This document shows positions 54,789 through 63,754 of a stretch of 64,000 bases of DNA, one piece after another (the first letter of the stretch is position 1; the number at the start of each line of letters is the position of its first letter). The DNA comes from Cellulomonas chitinilytica (GTDB taxonomy: Bacteria > Actinomycetota > Actinomycetes > Actinomycetales > Cellulomonadaceae): the NCBI RefSeq assembly GCF_016862675.1, contig NZ_BONK01000008.1, positions 62,001 to 126,000 of the forward strand. Reading direction: 5' to 3'. The position numbers and the translations under genes are program-made. The notes beneath the pieces were generated by a model, which had not been told where the DNA came from, searched no databases, and saw only the letters and a program-made list of their open reading frames with translations.

Positions 54789-55786
54789 CCGCCGAGCTCG
54801 GCGAGCTGCTCGTCGAGCCGCACCACGGCCTCCGCGTTGCGGACCCCGGCCTCGGACGCGGCGAACGGCACCGTGAGGTACCGGTGCTCGCGCACGGCGG
54901 TGAGCTGGGACGTCGCCGGGTTGCCCTCGAGCAGCGCGATCTTCGAGTCCGCGGTGTTCCACGTGGCGTCGACCAGCACGATGACGTCGGGGTCGGCGGC
55001 GACGACCTGCTCCCAGCCGGTCGACGTCCAGGTGTCGTGCACGTCCGCGAACACGTTCGTGAGCCCGGCGGCGTCCATGATCATCTGCGGTGCCCCGATG
55101 CCGGCGCCGACGTAGGGCTGGTCGCCGCCCGAGCTGTACCAGAGCGCGGTCGTCGGCCGAGCGGGCTGCTGCGCCGACGCCAGCAGGTCGCGCTGGTCGG
55201 CGACGAGCGCCTCGGCCCGGTCGGTCACCCCGAAGATCGCGGCGACCTCACGGATCTCGTCGAACACGTCGTCGAACGTGAGCCGGTCCGGCATGTACCC
55301 CTTCTCCTTGCACGCCGCGGGCGAGACGTACGAGGCGATGCCCCGGTCGGCGAGGGTCGGCCGGTCACCCGCGCCGTCGGCGGAGAAGTTCGACTCCCAC
55401 CCGCCGTAGACGAGGTCGGGGCCGAGGGCGAGCACCGCCTCCTGGCCGGGCACCTTGTCGGACACGACGGGGACCGACCGGTACGCCGCGGCGTACTCGT
55501 CGGGCACGGGTCCGTCGGCGAACGCCGTGCCGACCATCCGGTCCTGCAGGCCGAGCGCGAGCAGCATCTCCGTGGCGGTCGACTTGATGGTCACGACCCG
55601 CTCGGGCGGCGCGTCGACGGTGACCGGCGTGCCGCAGTTGTCGAGCGTGACGGGCGCGAACGTCGCGGACGCAGGTGCGCTCACCGCCGCGGTGGCCGTC
55701 GAGCCGTCGTCGGGCGCGCAGCCGGCGAGCGCCAGCACGGCGGCACCGGCGAGGACGGACACGGCAGGACGGACGCGGAAGGGCAT
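54785..55786 (-). CDS. F420-0-type ABC transporter substrate-binding lipoprotein
   Basis: This 333-residue lipoprotein has a signal peptide with lipobox LAGC (Cys23). The class III binding-protein fold starts PPERVVTIKSTATEMLLALG, then DLVYGGWESNF and ADPDVIVLVDATW. Two further cysteines (NCGT and AACKEKG) may form a disulfide. ATG 55786 begins the signal sequence; no strong ribosome site is visible in the Arg/Pro-rich upstream. The ligand is inferred only from the operon with cofD. Confidence 0.85.
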   Translation of the reverse strand: MPFRVRPAVSVLAGAAVLALAGCAPDDGSTATAAVSAPASATFAPVTLDNCGTPVTVDAPPERVVTIKSTATEMLLALGLQDRMVGTAFADGPVPDEYAAAYRSVPVVSDKVPGQEAVLALGPDLVYGGWESNFSADGAGDRPTLADRGIASYVSPAACKEKGYMPDRLTFDDVFDEIREVAAIFGVTDRAEALVADQRDLLASAQQPARPTTALWYSSGGDQPYVGAGIGAPQMIMDAAGLTNVFADVHDTWTSTGWEQVVAADPDVIVLVDATWNTADSKIALLEGNPATSQLTAVREHRYLTVPFAASEAGVRNAEAVVRLDEQLAELGG

Positions 55787-55931
55787 GCGTGGGCTCCGGG
55801 GGTCGGCACCCGGACGGGACCGGGCGCTCGGACGGGGACGGCGCGGCCTACGCGCACGAACGGGGGCGGGTGCACGTCGCACCCCGGAGGACCGCCCACG
55901 TCCGGGCGGCACGACCACGGCCACGTCCGGC

Positions 55932-55979
55932 CGGGTTCCGTGGCACAGCGTAGGTCGCGGCCGGCCGGATCGGAACCCG
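55932..55979 (-). promoter_or_regulatory. Inverted repeat upstream of the transporter operon
   Basis: CGGGTTCCG (55932-55940) and CGGAACCCG (55971-55979) are perfect 9-bp arms 30 bases apart, within the 193-base gap before the lipoprotein gene. They could be an operator for the transporter or a weak terminator of the preceding phzF-like gene. No riboswitch pattern was recognised. Confidence 0.35.
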
Positions 55980-56771
55980 TCAGACCTCGGCGTGGCCCTC
56001 GGAGTAGAAGACGACGGCCCCTTCGAGCTCCACACGCTCGCCGACGAGGGTGCAGGTCAGCGACCCGCCGCGCGCCGAGGCCTGGTAGGCCGAGAAGCGC
56101 GTGCCGCCCGTGCGGGTGGCCCAGTAGGGCGTGAGCGTGCAGTGCGCGCCGCCGGTCACCGGGTCCTCGGGGATGCCCTTGGCCGGGGCGAAGTAGCGGC
56201 TCACGAAGTCGTACCCCTCGTCGCCCGGGGCGGTGACGACGAGCCCTGTCGTGCCAGGCGTCAGCCTGCGGACGGCGCCGTGGTCCGGCACCATCGCCCG
56301 GACCGTCGAGGCGTCCTCGAACACGGCGAGCAGGTTGGACGCGTTCCGCCACACCTCGACGGGCGCCGCACCCAGCGCGTCGGCCAGCCCGGGCGGCTCC
56401 TCGACACGCGTGCTGCGGTGGGCGGGGAAGTCCATGACGTAGCCGCCGTCGGTGCGGCGGACCGTGAGCGGACCGCTCGCCGTGCGGAACACGACGCTCT
56501 GCCGCCCCGGCTCGAGCCGCTCCATGACGACCGCCGCGCTCGCGAGCGTCGCGTGCCCGCACAGGGGGACCTCGACGGTCGGCGTGAACCAGCGCATCAG
56601 GTAGCCGTCCCCGTCGGGGACGAGGAACGCCGTCTCCGAGAGGTTGTTCTCGGCGGCGAGCGCACGCATGACGTCGTCGGCGGGGAACGAGCCCACCGGC
56701 ATGACGGCGGCCGGGTTGCCGGCGAACCGCGTCGTCGTGAAGGAGTCGAGCTGGAACAGGGGGATGCGCAC
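55980..56771 (-). CDS. PhzF-family isomerase/epimerase-like protein
   Basis: This 263-residue protein has the PhzF start QLDSFTTTRFAGNPAAVMPV, the catalytic Glu region NNLSETAFL near residue 45, then PTVEVPLCGHATLASA near 67 and the second-half mirror FAPAKGIPEDPVTGGAHCTL. The family includes phenazine enzyme PhzF and many uncharacterised proteins with diaminopimelate-epimerase-like folds. It stands divergent from the SDR gene; no phenazine genes are near, so the substrate is unknown. Confidence 0.87.
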   Translation of the reverse strand: MRIPLFQLDSFTTTRFAGNPAAVMPVGSFPADDVMRALAAENNLSETAFLVPDGDGYLMRWFTPTVEVPLCGHATLASAAVVMERLEPGRQSVVFRTASGPLTVRRTDGGYVMDFPAHRSTRVEEPPGLADALGAAPVEVWRNASNLLAVFEDASTVRAMVPDHGAVRRLTPGTTGLVVTAPGDEGYDFVSRYFAPAKGIPEDPVTGGAHCTLTPYWATRTGGTRFSAYQASARGGSLTCTLVGERVELEGAVVFYSEGHAEV

Positions 56772-56864
56772 GCGTCGGTCTCCTCGTCTGCTGGTCGTCG
56801 TCCACCGTAGGGGTCACGTCGAGGAATGATGGGCCCCCCGCCCCTCCGGACCCCAGGAGCCCGC

Positions 56865-57626
56865 ATGACCACCGCCACCCGCCCTCGCCGCGCCGTCGTC
56901 ACCGGGGCCTCGTCGGGCATCGGTGCCGCGACCGTCCGCAGCCTGCGGGCGCAGGGGTGGGACGTCGTCGCGACGGCCCGCCGTGGCGACCGGCTGGCCG
57001 CGCTCGCGGGCGAGACCGGCGCGGACACCGTGGTCGCGGACGTCACCGTGCCCGCGGACGTGGCCCGGCTCGCGGCGCACGTGCGCGACACCGGGGGTGC
57101 GGACGCCCTCGTGAACAACGCCGGCGGCGCCTTCGGCCTCGACCCGGTGGAGTCGGGCGACGTGGAGCAGTGGCGGGCGATGTACGAGCTCAACGTGCTG
57201 GGCACGCTCCAGGTCACGCAGGCGCTGCTGCCGGTGCTGCGGGAGCGCGACGAGGCGGACGTCGTGGTCGTCACGTCGACCGCCGCGTTCGGCCCGTACG
57301 AGGGTGGAGCGGGCTACACGGGCGTGAAGGCCGCCGAGCAGATGCTCGCGACGACGCTGCGCTGGGAGATCGTCGGCGAGCCGATCCGCGTCATCGAGAT
57401 CGCGCCGGGTGCGGTCGCGACGGACGAGTTCGCGCTCGTCCGCTTCGGCGGGGACGCCGAGCGGGCGGCCGCCGTGTACGCCGGGTACCAGCCGCTGGTG
57501 GCGGAGGACATCGCCGACGCGATCGTGTGGACCCTGACGCGCCCGTCGCACGTCAACATCGACACCCTCGTGGTGCGGCCGCGCGCACAGGCGAGCAACA
57601 CCAAGACGGCGCGCACGGGGGTCTGA
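56865..57626 (+). CDS. Short-chain dehydrogenase/reductase
   Basis: This 253-residue NAD(P)-dependent oxidoreductase has TGASSGIG near residue 15, NNAG near 85, the catalytic Ser in VVTSTAAF and YTGVKAA near 150. It is a classical SDR, and the VFGR-like tail is replaced by ARTGV. ATG 56865 follows AGGAG. It shares the intergenic region with the phzF-like gene. The substrate is unknown. Confidence 0.87.
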   Translation: MTTATRPRRAVVTGASSGIGAATVRSLRAQGWDVVATARRGDRLAALAGETGADTVVADVTVPADVARLAAHVRDTGGADALVNNAGGAFGLDPVESGDVEQWRAMYELNVLGTLQVTQALLPVLRERDEADVVVVTSTAAFGPYEGGAGYTGVKAAEQMLATTLRWEIVGEPIRVIEIAPGAVATDEFALVRFGGDAERAAAVYAGYQPLVAEDIADAIVWTLTRPSHVNIDTLVVRPRAQASNTKTARTGV

Positions 57627-57683
57627 GGGTCGCATCGCGGACACCCGCGGGCGAGCGGCGAAATCATTACGTAGGGTAACGGT

Positions 57684-59585
57684 GTGCCTTCAGCGTCGCC
57701 CGCACGCCCTGTCCCGCCCCCACCCCTCACCCGCCGCGACGGCGAGTCGACCACGCGCGTCCTGCTCCGCCTCGTCGCGTGGGCGCGACCTGCCCTCCCG
57801 CGCGTGCTCGTCGGCGGTCTGACCGCCCTCGCCGCGAGCCTGCTCGCTCTCGCGGTGCCGCAGGTGCTGCGCGCGATCGTCAACGGTCCGCTGCTGAGCG
57901 ACGGGTCCCGGCAGGGCGTCGTCCTCGGTGCGCTCCTGGTGCTCGTCCTCGGCGTGCTCGAGGCGTTCTTCGTGTGGTGCCGCCGTGCGCTGATCGCCAC
58001 GCCCGGCACGACCGTCGAGCGCGAGATGCGGACGTCGCTGTTCCGTCACCTGCTCGACCTGCCCGTCGAGTTCCACGACCGCTGGTCCGGCGGGCAGCTG
58101 CTGTCCCGGGCGATGGGCGACCTCGGCACGATCCGCCGGTGGACGGTGTTCGGGCTGGTCATGCTGGTGGTCAGCGCCGTCACCGTGGTCGTCGGCACCG
58201 TCCTGATGTTTCTCACGAGCTGGCAGCTCGGGCTCGTCTACCTCGTCGGCGCCGTGCCCATGGTGTGGCTCGGGTTCCGGTTCCGCGAGGACTACAAGGT
58301 CGTCGCGCGGCGGGCACGCGAGCAGGCGGGCGACCTCGCGACCGCCGTCGAGGAGTCGGTGCACGGGATCCGCGTGCTCAAGGCGTTCGGGCGCGGCGAG
58401 GACGCGCTCGACGACTTCTCCCGGCAGGCGTCCGAGCTGCGCGAGACGGAGGTGCACAAGGCCCGCACCCTGTCGCGCGTGTCGTTCGCGCTCGGGGCGA
58501 TCCCGGAGGCCGTGCTCGCGGTCGCGCTCGCGATCGGGGTGTCGCTCGCGGCGCGGGGTGAGCTCAGCGTCGGCGCGCTCGTCGCGTTCTTCGCCACGGC
58601 GGCGTCCGTCAACAACCCCGTGGAGCGGCTCGGCCAGCTGCTCGCGATGACGTTCGACGCGAAGGCCGCGACCGACCGGTTCCTGCAGGTCGTGGACACC
58701 GGGTCCACGGTCCGCGACCCGGCGGTGCCCGCAACCCTGCCGGCCGCCGACCCCGCGGGCTCGCGCGTCGAGCTCGCAGGCGTGCGGTTCCGTCACCCCG
58801 CGGTCGTCGCGGGTCGCCCCGTCCCCGAGCAGGGCCGCGTGGACGACGTGCTCGCCGGCGTCGACCTCACGCTCGAGCCGGGGGAGACGATTGCGCTCGT
58901 CGGGCTCACCGGCAGCGGCAAGACGACGCTCCTGCAGCTCGTGCCCCGGCTGTACGACGTCACCGCCGGGTCGGTCCGCATCGACGGCGTCGACGTGCGG
59001 GACCTCGCACGGACCGACCTGCGCCGGGCGGTGGCGGTCGCGTTCGAGGAGCCGATCCTGTTCTCGGCGTCGGTCCGCGAGAACGTGCTGATGGGCGTCG
59101 ACGAGCCCGGCGACGCCGACGCCGTCGTGACGCAGGCCCTCGAGGTCGCCAGCGCGGGGTTCGTGCACGCGCTGCCCGACGGGCTCGACACCGTGATCGG
59201 CGAGGAGGGTCTCAGCCTGTCCGGCGGGCAGCGGCAGCGCGTCGCGCTCGCCCGCGCGATCGCCGTGCGGCCCCGGGTGCTGCTGCTCGACGACCCGCTG
59301 TCCGCGCTCGACGTCGCGACGGAGGCCGCCGTGACGGCCCGGCTGCGCGAGGTGCTCACCGGCACCACCACGCTCGTCGTCGCGCACCGCCCCTCGACCG
59401 TCGCGCTCGCCGACCGGGTCGCGGTCCTCGAGGACGGCCGGATCACCGGCGTCGGCCGGCACCAGGACCTGCTCGCGGAGCACCCTCACTACCGGTACGT
59501 CCTCACCGCGATGCGCTCGCCGCGGGACGCGTCCGACGAGGACGTCGACGTGCTGCACGGGATCGGCACGGAGGTGGCCCGATGA
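57684..59585 (+). CDS. Heterodimeric ABC exporter, subunit with degenerate Walker B
   Basis: This 633-residue half-transporter has six N-terminal membrane helices (about 30-330) and an ATPase domain with GLTGSGKTT near residue 406, signature LSGGQRQRVALARA and Walker B LLLDDPLSALD. The catalytic glutamate after Walker B is aspartate, as in the silent-site subunit of heterodimeric exporters such as TM287. GTG 57684 lies very close to a TAGGGT/TTAC region, so the message may be leaderless. The stop overlaps the next gene (ATGA). Confidence 0.9.
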   Translation: MPSASPARPVPPPPLTRRDGESTTRVLLRLVAWARPALPRVLVGGLTALAASLLALAVPQVLRAIVNGPLLSDGSRQGVVLGALLVLVLGVLEAFFVWCRRALIATPGTTVEREMRTSLFRHLLDLPVEFHDRWSGGQLLSRAMGDLGTIRRWTVFGLVMLVVSAVTVVVGTVLMFLTSWQLGLVYLVGAVPMVWLGFRFREDYKVVARRAREQAGDLATAVEESVHGIRVLKAFGRGEDALDDFSRQASELRETEVHKARTLSRVSFALGAIPEAVLAVALAIGVSLAARGELSVGALVAFFATAASVNNPVERLGQLLAMTFDAKAATDRFLQVVDTGSTVRDPAVPATLPAADPAGSRVELAGVRFRHPAVVAGRPVPEQGRVDDVLAGVDLTLEPGETIALVGLTGSGKTTLLQLVPRLYDVTAGSVRIDGVDVRDLARTDLRRAVAVAFEEPILFSASVRENVLMGVDEPGDADAVVTQALEVASAGFVHALPDGLDTVIGEEGLSLSGGQRQRVALARAIAVRPRVLLLDDPLSALDVATEAAVTARLREVLTGTTTLVVAHRPSTVALADRVAVLEDGRITGVGRHQDLLAEHPHYRYVLTAMRSPRDASDEDVDVLHGIGTEVAR

Positions 59586-61396
59586 CCGCCCAGACCGAGC
59601 TGCCCACCGAGCGGCCCGACGTCCCCCGCGAGGAGTCGCGGCGGATCCGGCGGCGGTCGCTCGCCCTGCTCCGCTCGCTGCTGCGGCCGGTCTCCCGGCC
59701 GACGTGGTGGACCGTGGCGCTCGTCGTCGGGTCGCAGCTCGCGGCCGTGGCCGGTCCCGCGTTCGTCGCGTACGGCATCGACCACGCCCTGCCCGCCCTG
59801 ACCGACGGCGACGCGGTGCCGATCACGCTCGCCTCGGGCGCGTACCTGGTCACCGCGCTGCTCGGCGGCCTGCTCACCGCCGCGGCCGTGCGCTCGACGG
59901 CCCGGGTCAGCCAGACGATCCTGCTCGACCTGCGCCGACGGGTGTTCCGGCACACGCAGCGCCTGAGCCTGGAGTTCCACGAGCGGTACACGTCGGGCCG
60001 CATCATCAGCCGCCAGACGTCCGACCTCGACGCGCTGCGCGAGCTGCTCGACGGCGGGGTCACGACCCTGGCGAGCAGCGCGCTCGCGATGGTGCTCACG
60101 GCCGTGTCGCTCGCGCTGCTCGACTGGCGCAGCGGCCTCCTGCTGCTCGCGGCGCTCCTGCCCGGGCTGGTCGTGACCCGCTGGTTCCAGGTCCGCTCCC
60201 AGGTGCAGTACCGCCGGCAGCGCACCGCGGCGGCGCGGCTCATCGTGCGGTTCGTGGAGACGATGACCGGCATCCGCGCGGTGCAGGCGTTCCGCCGCGA
60301 GACGCAGGTGGCCGCGACGTACGACGACCTCTCCGAGGACTACCGCGGCATCAACGCCGAGGCGATCCGCGTCAACGGCGTGTTCGACACGAGCCTGACG
60401 CTCATCGGCAACGTCACCGTCGCGGCGGTGCTGCTGGTCGGCGGCCTGCGGGCGCTCGACGGCGGTCTCGACGTCGGGGTGCTCGTCGCGGCCGTGCTGT
60501 ACGCCAAGCGGTTCTTCAACCCGTTGTCCCAGATCGGCATGTTCTACAACGCGTTCCAGTCGGCCACGGCCGCGCTGGAGAAGCTCGCCGCGCTGCTCGC
60601 CGAGGAGCCCACCGTCCCGGACCCGGAGCGGCCCGTCCGGCTCGCGCGGCCGCGTGGCGACGTGCGGTTCGACGGCGTCGAGTTCGGCTACGGCTCGGGC
60701 CCGACCGTGCTGCCCCGGTTCGACCTGCACCTGCCCGCCGGTCGGACGGTCGCCCTCGTCGGTGAGACCGGCGCGGGCAAGTCGACGGTCGCGAAGCTGC
60801 TCGCCCGGTTCTACGACGTGCGCGCGGGGGCGGTGCTGCTCGACGGCGTCGACCTGCGGGACGTGGACCCGGTCGACCTGCGTCGCGCGGTCGTCATGGT
60901 GACCCAGGAGGCGTACCTGTTCTCGGGGTCGGTGGGCGCGAACATCGCGCTCGGTCGACCGGGTGCGTCGGCCGCGCAGATCGAGGCGGCGGCGCGGGCC
61001 GTCGGCGTGCACGACCTCATCGCGTCGATGCCGGACGGGTACGACACCGAGGTCGACAAGCGCGGCGTGCGGCTGTCGGCGGGGCAGCGCCAGCTCGTGT
61101 CGTTCGCGCGGGCGTTCCTTGCGGACCCCACGCTGCTCATCCTCGACGAGGCGACGAGCTCGCTCGACGTCCCGGGCGAGGCGCTCGTGCAGGAGGGCCT
61201 GCGCACGCTGCTCGCCGGCCGGACGGCGGTGGTCATCGCGCACCGGCTGTCGACCGTCATGGGCTCGGACCGGGTGCTCGTGGTCGACGGCGGCCGCGTC
61301 GTCGAGGACGGGTCGCCGGCCGAGCTGGTCGCGGGGGGTGGCCGCTTCGCGGACCTGCACGAGGAGTGGCAGCGGTCGCTGCACCGGGACGGGTGA
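59582..61396 (+). CDS. Heterodimeric ABC exporter, catalytic subunit
   Basis: This 604-residue partner has six membrane helices, Walker A GETGAGKST near residue 394, signature LSAGQRQLVSFARA (Ala replaces Gly) and Walker B LLILDEATSSLD with the catalytic Glu intact. The altered signature pairs with the partner's Walker A at the weak site, as expected for this class. Drug, lipid or peptide export are possible. The TipA-like regulator just downstream, read the other way, hints at a drug link. Confidence 0.9.
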   Translation: MTAQTELPTERPDVPREESRRIRRRSLALLRSLLRPVSRPTWWTVALVVGSQLAAVAGPAFVAYGIDHALPALTDGDAVPITLASGAYLVTALLGGLLTAAAVRSTARVSQTILLDLRRRVFRHTQRLSLEFHERYTSGRIISRQTSDLDALRELLDGGVTTLASSALAMVLTAVSLALLDWRSGLLLLAALLPGLVVTRWFQVRSQVQYRRQRTAAARLIVRFVETMTGIRAVQAFRRETQVAATYDDLSEDYRGINAEAIRVNGVFDTSLTLIGNVTVAAVLLVGGLRALDGGLDVGVLVAAVLYAKRFFNPLSQIGMFYNAFQSATAALEKLAALLAEEPTVPDPERPVRLARPRGDVRFDGVEFGYGSGPTVLPRFDLHLPAGRTVALVGETGAGKSTVAKLLARFYDVRAGAVLLDGVDLRDVDPVDLRRAVVMVTQEAYLFSGSVGANIALGRPGASAAQIEAAARAVGVHDLIASMPDGYDTEVDKRGVRLSAGQRQLVSFARAFLADPTLLILDEATSSLDVPGEALVQEGLRTLLAGRTAVVIAHRLSTVMGSDRVLVVDGGRVVEDGSPAELVAGGGRFADLHEEWQRSLHRDG

Positions 61397-61399
61397 CCC

Positions 61400-61460
61400 G
61401 CGCCGACGGGCCTGCGCCGACGGCCCGCGCCGACGGGCCCGCGCCGACGGGCCTGCGCCG
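61400..61460. repeat. Tandem 13-14-bp repeats between convergent genes
   Basis: Four and a half units of gcgccgacgggcc(t/c) follow the exporter stop. The frame varies (14, 13, 14, 14), so they are not coding. They lie in the gap between the exporter and the MerR regulator. Confidence 0.75.
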
Positions 61461-61492
61461 CCCGACCCTGCCCGGGCCGGGCGGCGGTCACC

Positions 61493-62248
61493 TCACAGGT
61501 GCCGGGCGGCGTACTCGTGCAGCGTGTCGCGGACGAACGTGGCGCCCTGCTCGCCGCCGTACGACGCGACGAAGCGGGCGTCGGAGACGTACATGTCGGC
61601 GAGCCCCTCGATGTACTCCCGGACCGGCGTCGACCCGTGCCCGGGCGTGCCGGGGATCGACGACAGCCACGCGACGTGCCGTCGGGCGAGGTCCTGGGCG
61701 TGCTCGGACCCGGGGTCGGTCCCGGCCTGCGCCGCCTGCGCCCACTGGGCGGACAGCTCCGCGGTCCGGGCCTTCCACGCGGCGCGCTCCTCGTCGCTCA
61801 TCCCGCGCCACCAGGCGTCCGACGCGGCGTACGTGTCGGGTCCCCAGCGTTCCTCGACCTCCGCCTTGTACTGCGTGTGGTCGAACCCGTCGAACATGTC
61901 CTCGGCCATGAGCCGACCTCCTTCTTCTCGTGCGATGAGGGTGCGCTCCACGGAGGCGACCTGGCGGGCCAGCCGGTGCTGCTCGCTGCGCAGCCAGTCG
62001 AGGTGGCGGCGCAGCGCCGCCGACTCGTCCTGCTCGCGGTCGAGCACGCGGCCGATCTCGGGCAGCCCGAGGCCGAGCCCGCGCAGCAGCAGGATGCGCT
62101 GCAGGCGCACGAGCGAGCGCTCGTCGTACCAGCGGTAGCCGTTGTCGCCGACCCGGCTGGGCTCGAGGAGCCCGATCGCGTCGTAGTGCCGCAGCGTGCG
62201 GCTCGTGGTGCCCGTGAGCCGGGCGACCTCCTGGATCGAGGCCTCCAT
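61493..62248 (-). CDS. TipA-like MerR-family regulator with drug-binding domain
   Basis: This 251-residue regulator has an N-terminal MerR winged helix (SIQEVARLTGTTSRTLRHYD, then RWYDERSLVRLQRILLLRGL), a coiled-coil linker (about 75-110) and a C-terminal TipAS-type domain (DTYAASDAWWRGMSDEERAAW and after). TipAS domains bind thiopeptide-like antibiotics and switch the protein to an activator. ATG 62248 has GGAGGG ahead. The promoter at 62277-62307 is a classic MerR type, so autoregulation is likely. The ABC exporter that converges on it could be its target, but no matching operator was seen there. Confidence 0.9.
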   Translation of the reverse strand: MEASIQEVARLTGTTSRTLRHYDAIGLLEPSRVGDNGYRWYDERSLVRLQRILLLRGLGLGLPEIGRVLDREQDESAALRRHLDWLRSEQHRLARQVASVERTLIAREEGGRLMAEDMFDGFDHTQYKAEVEERWGPDTYAASDAWWRGMSDEERAAWKARTAELSAQWAQAAQAGTDPGSEHAQDLARRHVAWLSSIPGTPGHGSTPVREYIEGLADMYVSDARFVASYGGEQGATFVRDTLHEYAARHL

Positions 62249-62276
62249 CCGCGCCCTCCCTTTCCGTGTGACCTCC

Positions 62277-62307
62277 ACGGTAGGAGTTGACGCAGCGTCA
62301 ACGTCAA
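62277..62307 (-). promoter_or_regulatory. MerR-type promoter/operator of the TipA-like gene
   Basis: Reading leftward, TTGACG (62307-62302) and TACCGT (62282-62277) are separated by exactly 19 bp. This is the over-long spacer that MerR proteins untwist. A perfect 8-bp inverted repeat with a 1-base centre (62286-62302) sits in the spacer. The -35 hexamer overlaps the stop of the HAD gene. Confidence 0.75.
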
Positions 62308-62969
62308 GCGGCGAGCCGCTCCAGGCTCGCGAGCACCTCGGCGGCGAGGTCGGCCGGCTGGTCGACGAGCCCGACGGCCCCGGCGGCGGTCAGCTCGCCC
62401 GGCGCCGCGTACCCCCACGCGACGCCGAGGCAGTCGATGCCGTGCGCCCGGGCGCCGTGCACGTCGTGCTCGCGGTCGCCGACCATGAGGGTGCGTCTCG
62501 GGACGCCGCCGTGACCGTCGAGCGCCCGACGGACGACGGCGGCCTTTGAGGACCGCGTCCCGTCGAGGGACGCGCCCGCGAGGCCGTCGAGCAGCGGGGA
62601 CAGGCCGAGGTGGTCGCAGAGCGTCGAGGCGTAGGCCTCCGGCTTGGCGGTCGCCACCACGAGCCGCAGGCCCGCGTGGCGCAGGCCGGCGAGCGCGTCG
62701 GGGATCCCGTCGAACACCGTGGCGCCGAGCATCGCCCCGCCGACGTAGACCCGGCGGTACGCCGCGACCGCGTCCGCGACCCTCGCCGGCGGGACGCCGT
62801 GCGCACGGAAGACGTCGGCGAGCGGCGGGCCGACGAACGACCGGAGGAGCGCCGGTGCCGGCACCGGCAGCCCGAGCTCGTCGTACGCAGCCGCGACCGA
62901 CGCCGTGATGGTCGGCCCCGAGTCGATCAGCGTGCCGTCGAGGTCGAGCAGGACGAGTGGGGGCGTCAT
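62304..62969 (-). CDS. HAD-superfamily phosphatase (Gph-like)
   Basis: This 221-residue hydrolase has motif I DLDGTLID (nucleophile Asp9, acid Asp11), motif II VVATAKPE, lysine in TRSSKAAVV and motif IV MVGDREHD. The cap is of the small helical C1 type, as in phosphoglycolate phosphatase. Its stop codon lies in the -35 region of the TipA-like promoter. The substrate cannot be fixed from sequence. Confidence 0.87.
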   Translation of the reverse strand: MTPPLVLLDLDGTLIDSGPTITASVAAAYDELGLPVPAPALLRSFVGPPLADVFRAHGVPPARVADAVAAYRRVYVGGAMLGATVFDGIPDALAGLRHAGLRLVVATAKPEAYASTLCDHLGLSPLLDGLAGASLDGTRSSKAAVVRRALDGHGGVPRRTLMVGDREHDVHGARAHGIDCLGVAWGYAAPGELTAAGAVGLVDQPADLAAEVLASLERLAA

Positions 62970-63058
62970 GCGGACGAGTGTCGCGGGTTACGTCGTCGGT
63001 CGTGGCCGGTGTCCGCCCCGCAACGCGTCGGCAACCTTCGCGACGTAGCCTGCCGACC

Positions 63059-63616
63059 ATGGCGACGATGGAGACCGGCCCGGACCAGGAGCTCCCCGAC
63101 GACCGCGAGGTGCTGGGCTGGGACCTGTTCGGCGTCGCGATCCAGGAGCTCGCGCAGTCGGTCGCCGACTCGGGGTTCGTGCCGGACGTGGTGGTCGCGG
63201 TGGCGCGCGGGGGACTGCCGCCGGGTGGCGCGCTCGCGTACGCGCTGGACACCAAGGCCGTCGGCACGCTCAACGTCGAGTTCTACACCGGCGTCGACGA
63301 GCGGCTGCCTGATCCGGTGGTGCTGCCGCCGCTGCTCGACACGGACGCGCTGACCGGCCTGCGGGCGCTCGTGGTCGACGACGTGGCGGACACCGGCGAG
63401 ACGCTCGCGCTCGTGCAGGAGCTCATGGCGGAGCACTGCGCGGAGGTGCGGACGGCGGTGCTGTACGCGAAGGCGCGGTCGATCGTCGACCCGACGTACG
63501 TGTGGCGGCGCACCGACCGGTGGATCACGTTCCCGTGGTCGGCCCTGCCGCCCGTGACGGCCGCGGCGGAGGTCGGAGTGGTCGGCCGGCCGGCCGTCGT
63601 GGATCCGGTGGGCTGA
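63059..63616 (+). CDS. Phosphoribosyltransferase-like protein
   Basis: This 185-residue type I phosphoribosyltransferase fold has VVVAVARGGLPPGGALAYAL near residue 42 and the PRPP motif ALVVDDVADTGETL near 104. It resembles the xanthine/hypoxanthine (Gpt-like) group. ATG 63059 or 63068 may start; there is no clear ribosome site, so the message may be leaderless. It is divergent from the HAD gene, and a nucleotide-salvage link is possible. Confidence 0.83.
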   Translation: MATMETGPDQELPDDREVLGWDLFGVAIQELAQSVADSGFVPDVVVAVARGGLPPGGALAYALDTKAVGTLNVEFYTGVDERLPDPVVLPPLLDTDALTGLRALVVDDVADTGETLALVQELMAEHCAEVRTAVLYAKARSIVDPTYVWRRTDRWITFPWSALPPVTAAAEVGVVGRPAVVDPVG

Positions 63617-63677
63617 CCCGCCCTTCCGTCGGGATTGCGCTTTCCCCCTGGAGTCTGCGAGGCTGATCCCCGACCGG

Positions 63678-63695
63678 TGAGAAACCGGTTTCTCA
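63678..63695. promoter_or_regulatory. 18-bp palindrome, LacI-family-like operator
   Basis: TGAGAAACCGGTTTCTCA is a perfect palindrome with a CCGG centre, the form of LacI-type sites controlling sugar and polysaccharide genes in actinobacteria. It lies 60 bases before the secreted-protein start. Confidence 0.65.
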
Positions 63696-63754
63696 GGTCA
63701 GGCACCGCGGGCCGACGACGACGGCGAGCCCGGCGGCAGGGACGAGGGAGTTCC

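Noticed and set aside
55787..55979. Cobalamin riboswitch before the transporter lipoprotein
   Set aside because: The conserved B12-box and core sequence are not visible; only a 9-bp inverted repeat was found.
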